Assembly: GCF_001571245.1 (NCBI RefSeq)
Contig: NZ_BCTK01000006.1
Coordinates: forward strand, 1,116,001 to 1,180,000
Source: Achromobacter piechaudii NBRC 102461
Lineage (GTDB): Bacteria > Pseudomonadota > Gammaproteobacteria > Burkholderiales > Burkholderiaceae_B
DNA length: 64,000 nt
Direction of reading: 5' to 3'
Position 1 is the first letter of the stretch, and each line of letters starts with the position of its first letter. Below are positions 38,692-47,777 of this stretch, in pieces. Both the position numbers and the translations under genes were made by a program. The notes under the pieces are model-generated. The model made no database searches and was not told where the DNA came from. It was given only the letters and a program-made list of their open reading frames with translations.

Positions 38692-39168
38692 ATGTCTGCC
38701 ATTCCTTTGACCGTGCGCGGGGCCGAGCGCTTGCAAGAAGAGCTCCAGCGGCTGAAAACCGTGGAACGTCCTGCCGTTATTAACGCCATCGCCGAAGCGC
38801 GAGCGCAGGGCGATCTGTCGGAAAACGCCGAATATGACGCTGCTCGCGAGCGCCAAGGCTTTATCGAAGGCCGGATTGCCGAACTTGAAGGCACGCTTTC
38901 CAATGCCCACCTGATCGACCCCACCTCGCTGGATGCCGAAGGCCGTGCCGTGTTTGGCGCAACCGTCGACATCGAAGACCTGGATTCGGGCGACCGCGTG
39001 ACGTACCAGATCGTCGGCGACGTCGAGGCCGATATCAAGGCAAATCTGATTTCCGTGTCGAGCCCGGTGGCCCGTGCGCTGATCGGCAAGAGCGAAGGCG
39101 ATGTGGTCGAGGTCAAGGCCCCGGCTGGCGTTCGCGAATACGAAGTTCTGGGCGTGCGTTACATTTAA
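38692..39168 (+). CDS. greA: Transcription elongation factor GreA
   Basis: A 158-residue factor that makes stalled RNA polymerase cleave backtracked RNA. The N-terminal coiled coil carries the tip acidic residues in [23 protein letters not shown]; the C-terminal FKBP-like domain ends in [12 protein letters not shown]. Length is standard. ATG 38692 is chosen; the longer frame beginning at 38569 is inside the leader. The downstream terminator is at 39264-39287. Confidence 0.97.
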   Translation: MSAIPLTVRGAERLQEELQRLKTVERPAVINAIAEARAQGDLSENAEYDAARERQGFIEGRIAELEGTLSNAHLIDPTSLDAEGRAVFGATVDIEDLDSGDRVTYQIVGDVEADIKANLISVSSPVARALIGKSEGDVVEVKAPAGVREYEVLGVRYI

Positions 39169-39263
39169 CGCGTTCGCCTTGGCGGTAAACTGTCAAAACG
39201 CCATAGCTTGAAGCCTGCTTAGGCTGGCTGCCCGCGGTACCTGCGCGGATCGCTATGGTGGAC

Positions 39264-39287
39264 CGGGCGCGTGAAGCGCCCGTTTTT
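39264..39287 (+). terminator. Intrinsic terminator of greA
   Basis: CGGGCGC-GTGAA-GCGCCCG followed by TTTTT. It stands between greA and the convergent yhbY gene. Confidence 0.85.
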
Positions 39288-39297
39288 GTGCCCGGCC

Positions 39298-39900
39298 TTA
39301 TTTTTTTGCAGTCTTGCGGCTGGTGCCGCTGCGTGCCCCGGCGCGCAGGCTCAATGCGCTGCCGGCGCGGCGCGGAATGCCGTGGCCGCTGGCGGTAGCC
39401 CGCTTGTTGCTGGGGCGCATGGGCTTGCCGTTCTTGTTCAGCTGGTCCTGGGGCACGAAGCGCGCCTTGGCGGGCTTGGGCTCTTCGGATTCGCTGCGAC
39501 GCGGACGCTTGGCCAGGCTCTTGCCTTCGGCGGCCAGCTTCTTCGGCGTGTAGGGCTCGGAGGCACGGCGCTTGGCGGGAGCCTCGGGCTCCATTGCGGC
39601 CAGCGCGGCGGGCTTGACGTTGCCGGCCAGCGGGCGGAACAGAATCAGGGTCTTGCCCAGGTGATGCACAGGGGCGCAAGACAGAGTGTCGCAAATCGTC
39701 GACAACATGGTATCGCGGGCCTCGCGGTCATCGCCGCCGGCGCGTACCTTGATGAGGCCATGCGAAGCCAGTGCCAGGTCGATTTCCTTGAGCACGGCTT
39801 CGGTCAGGCCATTGTCGCCAATCAGGACGACGGGGCGCAGAGGGTGAGCGGCGGAGCGAAGGTCGCTGCGCTCACGAGAGGTAAGTTCTAATATAGGCAT
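39298..39900 (-). CDS. yhbY: YhbY-type CRM-domain RNA-binding protein with basic tail
   Basis: A 200-residue protein. The first about 100 residues are a CRM/YhbY domain ([20 protein letters not shown], then [21 protein letters not shown]), which binds ribosomal RNA precursors of the large subunit. Residues about 105-200 are a Lys/Arg/Pro/Ala-rich extension not present in the 97-residue E. coli protein. The start at 39900 is only 18 bp from the divergent rlmE start, so promoters must overlap the opposite gene. Confidence 0.85.
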   Translation of the reverse strand: MPILELTSRERSDLRSAAHPLRPVVLIGDNGLTEAVLKEIDLALASHGLIKVRAGGDDREARDTMLSTICDTLSCAPVHHLGKTLILFRPLAGNVKPAALAAMEPEAPAKRRASEPYTPKKLAAEGKSLAKRPRRSESEEPKPAKARFVPQDQLNKNGKPMRPSNKRATASGHGIPRRAGSALSLRAGARSGTSRKTAKK

Positions 39901-39918
39901 GCGTGGAATTGTACGGTA

Positions 39919-40551
39919 ATGGCCAAGAATAAATTCTCTAAAGACTGGATTCACCAGCACATCAATGATCCCTATGTGAAGCTGGCGCAACAGAAGGGCT
40001 ATCGCGCCCGCGCCGCCTTCAAGCTGATCGAGATCCTGGACACCGAAAAGCTGATGCGCCGGGGCGACCTGGTCATCGATCTGGGGTCGGCGCCCGGCAG
40101 TTGGTCCCAAGTGGCGCGCGAGCGTCTGGCGGGCCCGGGCGGCGTCGTGGATGGACGTATTATTGCGCTGGATCTGCTTCCCATGGAGCCGGTGGCGGGG
40201 GTGGAATTCATCCAGGGCGACTTTCGCGACGATGACGTTCTGAAACAATTGGAAGACATGGTCGGATCTCGCGCCGTGGACCTTGTAATCTCGGACATGG
40301 CCCCCAACTTGTCAGGCGTGGGTAGTGCCGACTCCGCGCGCATTCAACACGTGTGCGAGCTGGCGATGGAGTTTTCCCGCGCTCACCTCAAGCCCAATGG
40401 GGCGCTGATCGTCAAGGCCTTCCACGGCAGCGGATTCTCGCAAATCGTGCAGACCTTCAAACAGCACTTCAAGCGAGTGGTCGAGCGCAAGCCGAAGGCG
40501 TCACGGGATAAATCCTCTGAAACCTTTCTGGTTGCCCGCGATCTGAAGTAA
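39919..40551 (+). CDS. rlmE: 23S rRNA 2'-O-ribose U2552 methyltransferase RlmE
   Basis: A 210-residue SAM-dependent methyltransferase (FtsJ/RrmJ). The SAM motif is [15 protein letters not shown], followed by [13 protein letters not shown], the catalytic-site [13 protein letters not shown] and [10 protein letters not shown]. The K-D-K-E arrangement of the family fits. It precedes ftsH, the common order. Length is normal. Confidence 0.96.
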   Translation: MAKNKFSKDWIHQHINDPYVKLAQQKGYRARAAFKLIEILDTEKLMRRGDLVIDLGSAPGSWSQVARERLAGPGGVVDGRIIALDLLPMEPVAGVEFIQGDFRDDDVLKQLEDMVGSRAVDLVISDMAPNLSGVGSADSARIQHVCELAMEFSRAHLKPNGALIVKAFHGSGFSQIVQTFKQHFKRVVERKPKASRDKSSETFLVARDLK

Positions 40552-40696
40552 CCCGGGCCAGGGCGCGCTGCCCCGGAACCCCGAAGAACTTACCTGCTTG
40601 CCGAGACAACGACCACCATAACGACAAATCAGACGTAACTAAACGGGCCCCAGGGATCCCAGGACGCAATCAGGTCCAACAGGGTAGAATGGGCTA

Positions 40697-40725
40697 TTGA
40701 CATACTTGTGACTGTGCCATATGCG
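40697..40725 (+). promoter_or_regulatory. Candidate ftsH promoter
   Basis: TTGACA (40697-40702), 17-bp spacer, TATGCG. The overlapping GCCATAT (40716-40722), 12 bp after TTGACAT, also resembles a sigma32 -10 box (CCCATnT). FtsH is heat-shock regulated in E. coli. Confidence 0.45.
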
Positions 40726-40767
40726 GGTGCGCGGTCGCTGGTCGGAATCGAAAGCAGGAGATCGACC

Positions 40768-42657
40768 TTGAATAATTCATTTTCGAAAGTCGCTGTCTGG
40801 ATGGTGATAGCCCTGGTGCTATTCACTGTCTTCAAACAGTTCGACGGACGCGCTCAGACCCAGGACGGCGTGACCTACACGCAGTTTATGGACGACGCCA
40901 AGGCGGGACGTATCCGCAAGGTCGACGTTCAGGGCGACGTGCTGTACGTCACCCCCGACGCGGGCCGCGCCTACACGCTGACTTCTCCTGGCGACCTCTG
41001 GATGGTCTCCGATCTGCTGAAGTACGGCGTTCAGGTTTCGGGCAAGCCGCGCGAAGAACAATCGCTGCTGATGAGCATCTTCGTGTCCTGGTTCCCCATG
41101 CTGCTGTTGATCGGCGTGTGGGTGTTCTTCATGCGACAGATGCAGGGCGGAGGCAAAGGCGGGGCGTTCAGCTTCGGCAAGTCTCGCGCCCGCATGCTCG
41201 ACGAAAACACCAACCAGATCACCTTTGCCGACGTTGCAGGCTGCGATGAAGCCAAGGAAGACGTCCAGGAACTGGTCGACTTCCTGCGCGACCCCAGCAA
41301 GTTCCAGAAGCTGGGTGGCCGCATACCGCGTGGCGTGCTGATGGTGGGCTCGCCCGGTACCGGTAAGACGCTGCTGGCCAAGGCCATCGCGGGCGAAGCC
41401 AAGGTGCCGTTCTTCAGCATCTCGGGTTCGGACTTCGTTGAAATGTTCGTCGGCGTGGGCGCTGCCCGTGTCCGCGACATGTTCGAGAACGCCAAGAAAC
41501 ATGCGCCTTGCATCATCTTCATCGACGAAATCGATGCAGTCGGTCGCCAGCGCGGCGCCGGTCTGGGTGGTGGCAACGACGAACGCGAACAAACCCTGAA
41601 CCAGATGCTGGTTGAGATGGACGGCTTCGAATCCGGCCAGGGCGTCATCGTTATCGCCGCCACCAACCGTCCCGACGTGCTGGATCCGGCGCTGCTGCGT
41701 CCCGGCCGTTTCGACCGTCAGGTCGTCGTGCCGCTGCCCGATATCCGTGGCCGCGAGCAGATCCTGAAAGTCCACATGCGCAAGGTTCCGCTGTCTCCCA
41801 ACGTCGACGCGACCATCCTGGCTCGTGGCTGCCCCGGCTTCTCGGGCGCGGACCTGGCCAACCTGGTCAACGAAGCTGCTCTGTTCGCCGCGCGCCGTAA
41901 CGGCCGCACGGTGGATATGTCCGACTTCGAAAAGGCCAAGGACAAGATCATCATGGGCGCCGAGCGCCGCTCGATCGTGATGCCTGAAGAGGAACGCAAG
42001 AACACCGCGTACCACGAATCCGGCCACGCAATCGTTGCACGCATGCTGCCCAAGACCGACCCGGTCCACAAGGTCACCATCATCCCGCGCGGCCGTGCGC
42101 TGGGCGTGACGATGCAGTTGCCCGAAACCGACCGCTACAGCATGGACAAGGGCCGCTTGCTGTCCACCATCGCCGTGCTGTTCGGCGGCCGTATCGCCGA
42201 AGAACTGTTCATGGACCAGATGACGACGGGCGCCTCGAACGACTTCGAACGTGCTACCGCCATCGCCCGCGACATCGTCACCCGCTACGGCATGACTGAC
42301 GAGCTGGGCCCGATGGTCTATGCCGAGAACGAAGGCGAAGTGTTCCTGGGTCGCAGCGTCACCAAGACGACCCACATGTCGGAAGCCACCATGCAGAAGG
42401 TGGACACCGAGATCCGGCGCATCATCGACGAGCAGTACAGCGTCGCGCGCAAGATCCTGGAAGACAACCGCGACAAGGTCGAAGTGATGACCTCGGCGCT
42501 GCTCGAATGGGAAACCATCGACGCCGACCAGATCAACGACATCATCGAGGGCCGTCCTCCGCGTCCCCCGAAGACGCCGCAAGGCCCGTCCGATTCCACC
42601 GACACGCCTCCCAGCACCGGTCTGGCAGCAGGCGGCAGCACGGCTGCAGCAGTCTGA
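40768..42657 (+). CDS. ftsH: ATP-dependent zinc metalloprotease FtsH
   Basis: A 629-residue membrane AAA+ protease that degrades misfolded and regulatory proteins. TM1 is about residues 7-24, a periplasmic domain follows, and TM2 lies near 100-120 ([18 protein letters not shown]). Walker A is GSPGTGKT, Walker [12 protein letters not shown], the second region of homology [19 protein letters not shown], and the zinc site is HESGHAI. TTG at 40768 is chosen as start, since AGGAG (40756-40760) is ideally spaced and the protein then begins like other FtsH ([13 protein letters not shown]). The upstream ATG-frame part is not conserved. Confidence 0.97.
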   Translation: MNNSFSKVAVWMVIALVLFTVFKQFDGRAQTQDGVTYTQFMDDAKAGRIRKVDVQGDVLYVTPDAGRAYTLTSPGDLWMVSDLLKYGVQVSGKPREEQSLLMSIFVSWFPMLLLIGVWVFFMRQMQGGGKGGAFSFGKSRARMLDENTNQITFADVAGCDEAKEDVQELVDFLRDPSKFQKLGGRIPRGVLMVGSPGTGKTLLAKAIAGEAKVPFFSISGSDFVEMFVGVGAARVRDMFENAKKHAPCIIFIDEIDAVGRQRGAGLGGGNDEREQTLNQMLVEMDGFESGQGVIVIAATNRPDVLDPALLRPGRFDRQVVVPLPDIRGREQILKVHMRKVPLSPNVDATILARGCPGFSGADLANLVNEAALFAARRNGRTVDMSDFEKAKDKIIMGAERRSIVMPEEERKNTAYHESGHAIVARMLPKTDPVHKVTIIPRGRALGVTMQLPETDRYSMDKGRLLSTIAVLFGGRIAEELFMDQMTTGASNDFERATAIARDIVTRYGMTDELGPMVYAENEGEVFLGRSVTKTTHMSEATMQKVDTEIRRIIDEQYSVARKILEDNRDKVEVMTSALLEWETIDADQINDIIEGRPPRPPKTPQGPSDSTDTPPSTGLAAGGSTAAAV

Positions 42658-42675
42658 GGTTTTTTGTCCTGAGTT

Positions 42676-43521
42676 ATGGCAAATAACTTCCTTTGCGGGC
42701 GCTTCGAGTTTGATCTCGAGCGCCCGCTTGTCATGGGTATCGTCAATGTCACGCCGGATTCCTTTTCCGACGGCGGCCAGCACGACGATACGGATTCCGC
42801 GGTGGCGCATGCGCGCCAACTCATCGAAGAAGGCGCGCAGATCCTGGATCTGGGCGGCGAATCGACGCGTCCCGGCGCCGACCCAGTCTCGGTTGCTGAC
42901 GAATTGTCCCGGCTCCTGCCGGTGATCGAGGCGTTGCGCGATTGCGGTGTGCCCTTGTCGATCGACACCTTCAAGCCGGAAGTCATGCGCGCCACGCTGG
43001 ACGCGGGCGCCGACATGATCAACGACATCTACGGCTTCCGGCAGCCCGGCGCCATCGAGGCGGTGGCGCAATCGCGCTGCGGGCTTTGTGTCATGCACAT
43101 GAAGGGCGAGCCGCGCACCATGCAGGCGGCGCCTCCCGAGTACACGGACCTGATCGGTGAAATCGGGCTCTTCCTGGGTTCGCGCGCACAGAAGCTGCGA
43201 GCCGCCTGGGTGGACCCGCGCCGTATCGTGCTGGACCCGGGGTTCGGGTTTGGCAAGACGGCAGATCAAAATTTCCAATTGCTACGCCGGTTGTCTAGCC
43301 TGCGTAGTATCGGTTATCCATTGCTGATCGGCCTGTCGCGCAAAAATATGATCGGGCAGGCCACGGGCCGACCGGTCGGCGATCGGCTGTCCGGCAGCAT
43401 CGCCGCAGCGCTTGCCTGCGTGTCGCGGGGCGCCTCCATCGTGCGAGTACACGATGTTGCCGCCACCGTCGACGCCCTCAAGGTATGGCATGCGGCTGAA
43501 CAAGGAGCAATCAGTTCATGA
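42676..43521 (+). CDS. folP: Dihydropteroate synthase
   Basis: A 281-residue folate-pathway enzyme that joins p-aminobenzoate to the pterin diphosphate. Signature segments: [39 protein letters not shown], and the C-terminal GLSRKNMIG with RVHDV. It lies 18 bp after ftsH and overlaps the glmM start by four bases, giving the ftsH-folP-glmM order of many proteobacteria. Confidence 0.97.
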   Translation: MANNFLCGRFEFDLERPLVMGIVNVTPDSFSDGGQHDDTDSAVAHARQLIEEGAQILDLGGESTRPGADPVSVADELSRLLPVIEALRDCGVPLSIDTFKPEVMRATLDAGADMINDIYGFRQPGAIEAVAQSRCGLCVMHMKGEPRTMQAAPPEYTDLIGEIGLFLGSRAQKLRAAWVDPRRIVLDPGFGFGKTADQNFQLLRRLSSLRSIGYPLLIGLSRKNMIGQATGRPVGDRLSGSIAAALACVSRGASIVRVHDVAATVDALKVWHAAEQGAISS

Positions 43522-44861
43522 GTCAACGTAAGTATTTCGGCACCGACGGGGTGCGTGGTGAAGTCGGCGGTCCGGTGATCAACGCCGAATTCGCGCTGCG
43601 CCTGGGTTATGCGGCCGGCCGCGTGCTCGCGCGCGAACACGCCGTGCGTGGCGGCAGCCGCCCCCAGGTCGTCATCGGCAAGGACACGCGCATTTCCGGC
43701 TACATGCTGGAATCCGCCCTGGAAGCCGGTTTGTCGGCCGCGGGCATCGACGTGCTGCTCGCCGGGCCGATCCCGACCCCGGCCGTGGCATACCTGACGC
43801 GCGCGCTGCGCCTGGTGGCTGGCATCGTCATCAGCGCCTCGCACAACCCGTATCAGGACAACGGCATCAAATTTTTCTCGGCACAGGGCATGAAGCTGCC
43901 GGACGAAATCGAAGCCGCGATCGAAGCGGCGCTGGACGAGCCCCTGGGCTGCGTCAGTTCCGAAGGCCTGGGCCGCGCGCGCCGCATGTCGGATTCGCAA
44001 GGTCGCTACATTGAATTCTGCAAGAGCACGTTCCCCAACGATCTGGACCTGAACGGGATGAAGATCGTGGTGGACGCCGCCCATGGCGCCGCGTACAACA
44101 TCGCCCCGCACGTGTTCCGCGAGCTGGGCGCCGAAGTGCATGCAATCGGCGTGCACCCGGACGGCTTCAACATCAACAAGGGCGTGGGCGCGCTGCACCC
44201 CGAGTCGCTGGCCAAGGAAGTGCAGGCGCGTGGCGCGGACCTGGGCATCGCGCTGGACGGCGACGCCGACCGCCTGCAAGTCGTCGATGGCGACGGCCGC
44301 ATCTACAACGGTGACGAACTGCTTTACGCCATCGTCCGCGAACGCATGCAGCGCGGCAAGGTCGACGGCGTGGTGGGCACCTTGATGACCAACTTCGGCT
44401 TCGAGCGGGAAATGAACCGTCTCGGTGTCGGCTTCGAACGCGCCAACGTCGGCGACCGCTACGTACTGGAGCAGATGCAGGCGCGCGGCTGGCAGTATGG
44501 CGGCGAAAGCTCCGGCCATCTGCTGTGCCTGGATTGCCATTCCACGGGCGATGGCATCATCGCTGCCCTGCAAGTGCTGACGGCGTTGCGTCGCGCCAAT
44601 ACGACGATGGCCGAGTGGGTGCGCGATCTGCGCATGTACCCGCAGAAGATGATCAACGTGCCGCTTACGCCGGGTCAGGACTGGAAAACCCACGCTGGGC
44701 TGACTGCTGCCCGCGCGGCGGTCGAAGCCGAATTGAACGGGCGTGGCCGCATCCTCATTCGTGCCTCCGGCACTGAGCCGAAGCTTCGCCTGATGGTCGA
44801 AGCGGAAGATGAATCCCTTGCCGTTTCCTCTGCCGAGAAGCTCGCCGCCAGCTTGGCCTGA
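43518..44861 (+). CDS. glmM: Phosphoglucosamine mutase
   Basis: A 447-residue enzyme converting glucosamine-6-phosphate to glucosamine-1-phosphate for peptidoglycan and LPS precursors. The phosphoserine loop is [18 protein letters not shown], the metal loop is [16 protein letters not shown], and the phosphate-binding loop [19 protein letters not shown] at 43518 overlaps the folP stop. A strong terminator follows 25 bp after the stop. Confidence 0.97.
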   Translation: MSQRKYFGTDGVRGEVGGPVINAEFALRLGYAAGRVLAREHAVRGGSRPQVVIGKDTRISGYMLESALEAGLSAAGIDVLLAGPIPTPAVAYLTRALRLVAGIVISASHNPYQDNGIKFFSAQGMKLPDEIEAAIEAALDEPLGCVSSEGLGRARRMSDSQGRYIEFCKSTFPNDLDLNGMKIVVDAAHGAAYNIAPHVFRELGAEVHAIGVHPDGFNINKGVGALHPESLAKEVQARGADLGIALDGDADRLQVVDGDGRIYNGDELLYAIVRERMQRGKVDGVVGTLMTNFGFEREMNRLGVGFERANVGDRYVLEQMQARGWQYGGESSGHLLCLDCHSTGDGIIAALQVLTALRRANTTMAEWVRDLRMYPQKMINVPLTPGQDWKTHAGLTAARAAVEAELNGRGRILIRASGTEPKLRLMVEAEDESLAVSSAEKLAASLA

Positions 44862-44885
44862 GCCGGGTCCAGCCCTTATGGAAAA

Positions 44886-44918
44886 AAAGCCACTCACCGG
44901 TATCGGTGAGTGGCTTTT
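44886..44918 (+). terminator. Terminator after glmM
   Basis: AAAGCCACTCACCG (44887-44900) pairs with CGGTGAGTGGCTTTT (44904-44918). The A-run before and T-run after the 11-bp GC-containing core allow termination in both directions. Confidence 0.9.
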
Positions 44919-45077
44919 GTGCATTCATTCACAGTATTGAATTGTAAAGTTTTGTCGAGATCTGCCCGAAATTGACCTATCTCCTCCGAACTACACTTCA
45001 TGGTCACGTAACATATTGGTCAAGTCTTTGACATACAGGGCGTCCAAACTGACTGGACTCTCTAGGAGCAACGCGCA

Positions 45078-45884
45078 ATGCTGGAATTAGCACGCACCAC
45101 CCCAAGCCGCAATCCCGCCGGACCCTTCAAGGGAAACGCCCCCAAGGTGCTGGCGGTGGGCCTGGCGCGCACGGCGGAAGAAATCGAGCAGATCCAACGT
45201 CTGCGTTACGACGTCTTCACCGAGGACATGGGCGCGGTGTTTCCCGACGCGCATGACGGCATCGAACACGACCGCTTCGATCCTTACTGCGAGCACCTGA
45301 TGGTCCGCGAAATGGATACCGGCCGTGTCGTCGGCACGTATCGAATCCTGACGCCCGAGAAAGCGCGCGAGGCCGGCGGCTATTACGCCCAGTCCGAATT
45401 CGATCTCTCCGGCTTGGGCCCGATTCGTGACCAGCTGGTTGAAGTGGGGCGCTCGTGCACCCATTCCGACTACCGCAATGGCGCGGTGATCATGTTGTTG
45501 TGGTCGGGCCTGACGGAATACCTGCGGCGCGGCGGCTATGAATACGTGCTGGGTTGCGCCAGCGTCAGCCTGCGCGATGACGGCGTCACCGCGGCCGAGG
45601 TCTGGCGCACCATCGCGCCGCACCTGCCGCAAGCCAGCGAGCCCCAGGTAACGCCCCTGCACCGCTATCCCGTGGAAAAGTTGAACAGCACCTTGCCCGC
45701 GCGCGTGCCGCCGCTGATCAAGGGTTATCTGAAGCTGGGCGCCAAGGTGTGCGGCGAACCCGCCTGGGATCCTGACTTCAACGCCGCCGACTTCCCCGTG
45801 TTGCTGAAGATGGAACGGATGGACGAGCGCTATCGCCGCCACTTCGGCCTGGACCAACCCACGGCCCTGAACGGCCAGCGCTGA
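45078..45884 (+). CDS. GNAT-fold N-acyltransferase, OlsB-like
   Basis: A 268-residue protein of the Acetyltransf_5 group (OlsB/hemolysin-like), which in studied members transfers a 3-hydroxyacyl chain from ACP to ornithine, the first step of ornithine lipid synthesis. Visible features: LRYDVFTEDMGAVF, DRFDPYCEHLMVRE, VGTYRILTPEKARE, and EVGRSCTHSDYRNGAVIMLLW. A good AGGAG precedes the ATG. No olsA-like second acyltransferase is in the window. Its position beside ppx/ppk/pst genes would suit phosphate-limited lipid replacement, but that is inference. Confidence 0.7.
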   Translation: MLELARTTPSRNPAGPFKGNAPKVLAVGLARTAEEIEQIQRLRYDVFTEDMGAVFPDAHDGIEHDRFDPYCEHLMVREMDTGRVVGTYRILTPEKAREAGGYYAQSEFDLSGLGPIRDQLVEVGRSCTHSDYRNGAVIMLLWSGLTEYLRRGGYEYVLGCASVSLRDDGVTAAEVWRTIAPHLPQASEPQVTPLHRYPVEKLNSTLPARVPPLIKGYLKLGAKVCGEPAWDPDFNAADFPVLLKMERMDERYRRHFGLDQPTALNGQR

Positions 45885-45889
45885 TCGCC

Positions 45890-46000
45890 ATGCGCCGCCT
45901 GCTCCGCCGTATGAAAACTAGGTTGATACGGCGGGCTACGCGACCGCTGCGACTTGAACTCAAGCAACTGAGGCGGCAGACGAACCTGTCTCTGTTCTAA
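45890..46000 (+). CDS. Arginine-rich 36-residue small protein (putative)
   Basis: A short ORF beginning 5 bases after the acyltransferase stop and ending exactly at the terminator. The product has 11 Arg and 2 Lys in 36 residues (MRRLLRRMKTRLIRRATRP start) and looks like an amphipathic cationic peptide. The Shine-Dalgarno is poor, so translation may rely on coupling. It could also be chance. Confidence 0.3.
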   Translation: MRRLLRRMKTRLIRRATRPLRLELKQLRRQTNLSLF

Positions 46001-46001
46001 A

Positions 46002-46043
46002 AAAATGGGCGATGACGCGGTTGCGGCATCGCCCATTTCTTTG
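46002..46043. terminator. Bidirectional terminator between olsB-like operon and ppx
   Basis: AAATGGGCGATG (46003-46014) pairs with CATCGCCCATTT (46027-46038), flanked by an A-run and a T-rich tail, so it serves both convergent genes. Confidence 0.85.
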
Positions 46044-46078
46044 TGCGCCGCACCCCGGCAGGGTGCGCGGCGCGTTCG

Positions 46079-47566
46079 TCAGAATTCCAGCACTTCGAAC
46101 GAGAACCCCACCTTGCTCCATTCGGCTTCTTCCGCGCGCAGCGTGAAGTCGCTCAAGGGGTGTTCGGCCAGCCATTGCCGATTGACGCGCACGACGATTG
46201 AGTTTTCGCGCACCGATGCCGTCAACGGCAGGGGTTCGATCTCGCCACGGCGGCGGAACAGCAGCACCGCCAGACGCAGGCTCAGGATGGCTTTCCATTG
46301 CGCCCGCGTGCGGATCAACGGTTCCAGCTTGGTCAACTTGCCCTGATGGCCCAGCGCCAGCAGCGCCAGCAATTGCTGGTCGGCGCGCGAGAAGCCCGGC
46401 ATGTCGGCGTTTTCCAGCACGTAGGCGGTGTGCTTGTGATACGCGTTGTGCGCGATCGACAGGCCCACTTCGTGCAAGTCTGCCGCCCAGGCCAGCGCGG
46501 GCCGGAGCTCGGCGCGTTCCTGGCCTTCCGGGAACATGGCGTCGAACAACGTAAGCGCGGCATGGCGCACGCGGCGCGCCTGGTTCACGTCCACGTGGTA
46601 GCGCTTCATGAACTGACGCACCGATTCGTCGCGCTTGTCGTGCTCGTCATCGCGGCCCAGCAGGTCATACAGCACGCCCAGGCGCAGCGCGCCGTCGCCC
46701 GTGTGCATGACGTCGATGCCCAGCTCGTCGAAGAGCGCGGACATGATCGCCAACCCGCCTGGCAGCACATCGGAACGTTCGATCTTGATGCCGGGCAACT
46801 CGGATGGGATCACGCGGCCCGAACGCACGATGCGGTCTTTCAGCTTGGCCAGCCCCGCGCGCGTGATGCCGCGATCCGAAAAGCGGCTTTCGGTCAGGAT
46901 GGCGAACAGGGCCTTGGCCGTGCCGGACGAACCATAGGCTTCTTTCCAGCCCATCTTGCGGTACTGCTTGGCGATCACTTCGATTTCGCGCCGCGCGGCT
47001 AGTTCGGCCTGCTTCATCTGGTGGGCATCGACCACGCCGTCCGAGAAGAACTGGCGGCTGTAGCTGACGCAACCCATGTAAAGCGAGGACATCAGGCCGG
47101 GTTCGTGGCCCTTGCCGATGATCACTTCGGTAGAGCCGCCGCCGATGTCGATGACCAGGCGCTTGTTGGGCGAGGGGGGCAGGGTGTGCACCACGCCCGA
47201 AAAGATCAGGCGCGCTTCTTCGCGGCCGGCGATGACTTCGATGGGAAAACCCAGCGCCGCTTCGGCGCGCGGCAGGAAGTCGCGCGTGTTGCGAGCGACG
47301 CGGAACGTGTTGGTGGCCACCGCGCGCACCCGGTTGGGGTGGAAGCTGCGCAGGCGGTCGCCAAAGCGTTCCAGGACGGCTATGGCGCGCTCGATGGCGT
47401 CGTCGCCAAGGCGTTTGTCGGCGTCCAGGCCGGCGGCAAGCCGCACGGTTTCCTTGAGACGGTCGATCTGATAGATCTGGGGCGTACCGTCCTGTTGAAC
47501 GATGCGTCCGATGGAGAGGCGAAAGCTGTTGGACCCGAGGTCCACCGCGGCCAGAAGTTGATCCAT
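46079..47566 (-). CDS. ppx: Exopolyphosphatase, Ppx/GppA family
   Basis: A 495-residue ASKHA-fold enzyme that removes phosphate from polyphosphate ends (or hydrolyses pppGpp). The N-terminal AAVDLGSNSFRLSIGRI and the phosphate-binding LVIDIGGGSTEVIIG are diagnostic; EARLIFSGVVHTLP follows. The C-terminal HD-like part contains AADLHEVGLSIAHNAYHKHTAYVL. Divergent from ppk; the Pho box in the gap sits close to ppk. Confidence 0.93.
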   Translation of the reverse strand: MDQLLAAVDLGSNSFRLSIGRIVQQDGTPQIYQIDRLKETVRLAAGLDADKRLGDDAIERAIAVLERFGDRLRSFHPNRVRAVATNTFRVARNTRDFLPRAEAALGFPIEVIAGREEARLIFSGVVHTLPPSPNKRLVIDIGGGSTEVIIGKGHEPGLMSSLYMGCVSYSRQFFSDGVVDAHQMKQAELAARREIEVIAKQYRKMGWKEAYGSSGTAKALFAILTESRFSDRGITRAGLAKLKDRIVRSGRVIPSELPGIKIERSDVLPGGLAIMSALFDELGIDVMHTGDGALRLGVLYDLLGRDDEHDKRDESVRQFMKRYHVDVNQARRVRHAALTLFDAMFPEGQERAELRPALAWAADLHEVGLSIAHNAYHKHTAYVLENADMPGFSRADQQLLALLALGHQGKLTKLEPLIRTRAQWKAILSLRLAVLLFRRRGEIEPLPLTASVRENSIVVRVNRQWLAEHPLSDFTLRAEEAEWSKVGFSFEVLEF

Positions 47567-47722
47567 GCGGCTCGTAATATAGGCTTTGAGGTGGCCTGAT
47601 TATAGAGACCCCATGTGACAGTGCCTTGAGATACGGGTTTTCGCTTATGGATCATGGGCTTGGCCGAATAAAGACGATGCGCTATATGTCCCGATTTTGA
47701 CGTACGCTACGGTTTTGGCGTT

Positions 47723-47756
47723 GTGTCATAGAACCGTCACTCTTTTGCAGTAAAAC
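47723..47756 (+). promoter_or_regulatory. Pho box and -10 for ppk
   Basis: GTGTCAT-AGAA-CCGTCAC (47723-47740) has the 7+4+7 spacing of a PhoB site. Exactly 10 bases later TAAAAC (47751-47756) can serve as -10, the normal arrangement in PhoB-activated promoters. Confidence 0.65.
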
Positions 47757-47777
47757 TCCACGCTCTGTCCCCAACGT

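Noticed and set aside
38444-38710. 88-codon plus-strand ORF across the greA leader
   Set aside because: It spans both terminator hairpins and overlaps the greA start. The composition is explained by the leader RNA elements.
40819-43278. 819-codon open frame antisense to ftsH and folP
   Set aside because: It runs across two well-supported genes and their gap with no recognisable domain.
43314-44924. 536-codon open frame antisense to glmM
   Set aside because: Mirror of glmM codon bias, no domain, and it crosses the glmM terminator.
45016-45033. Pho box upstream of the OlsB-like gene (TTGGTCA-AGTC-TTTGACA)
   Set aside because: The 11-bp period is right, but both half-sites match the consensus poorly and no -10 lies at the expected distance.
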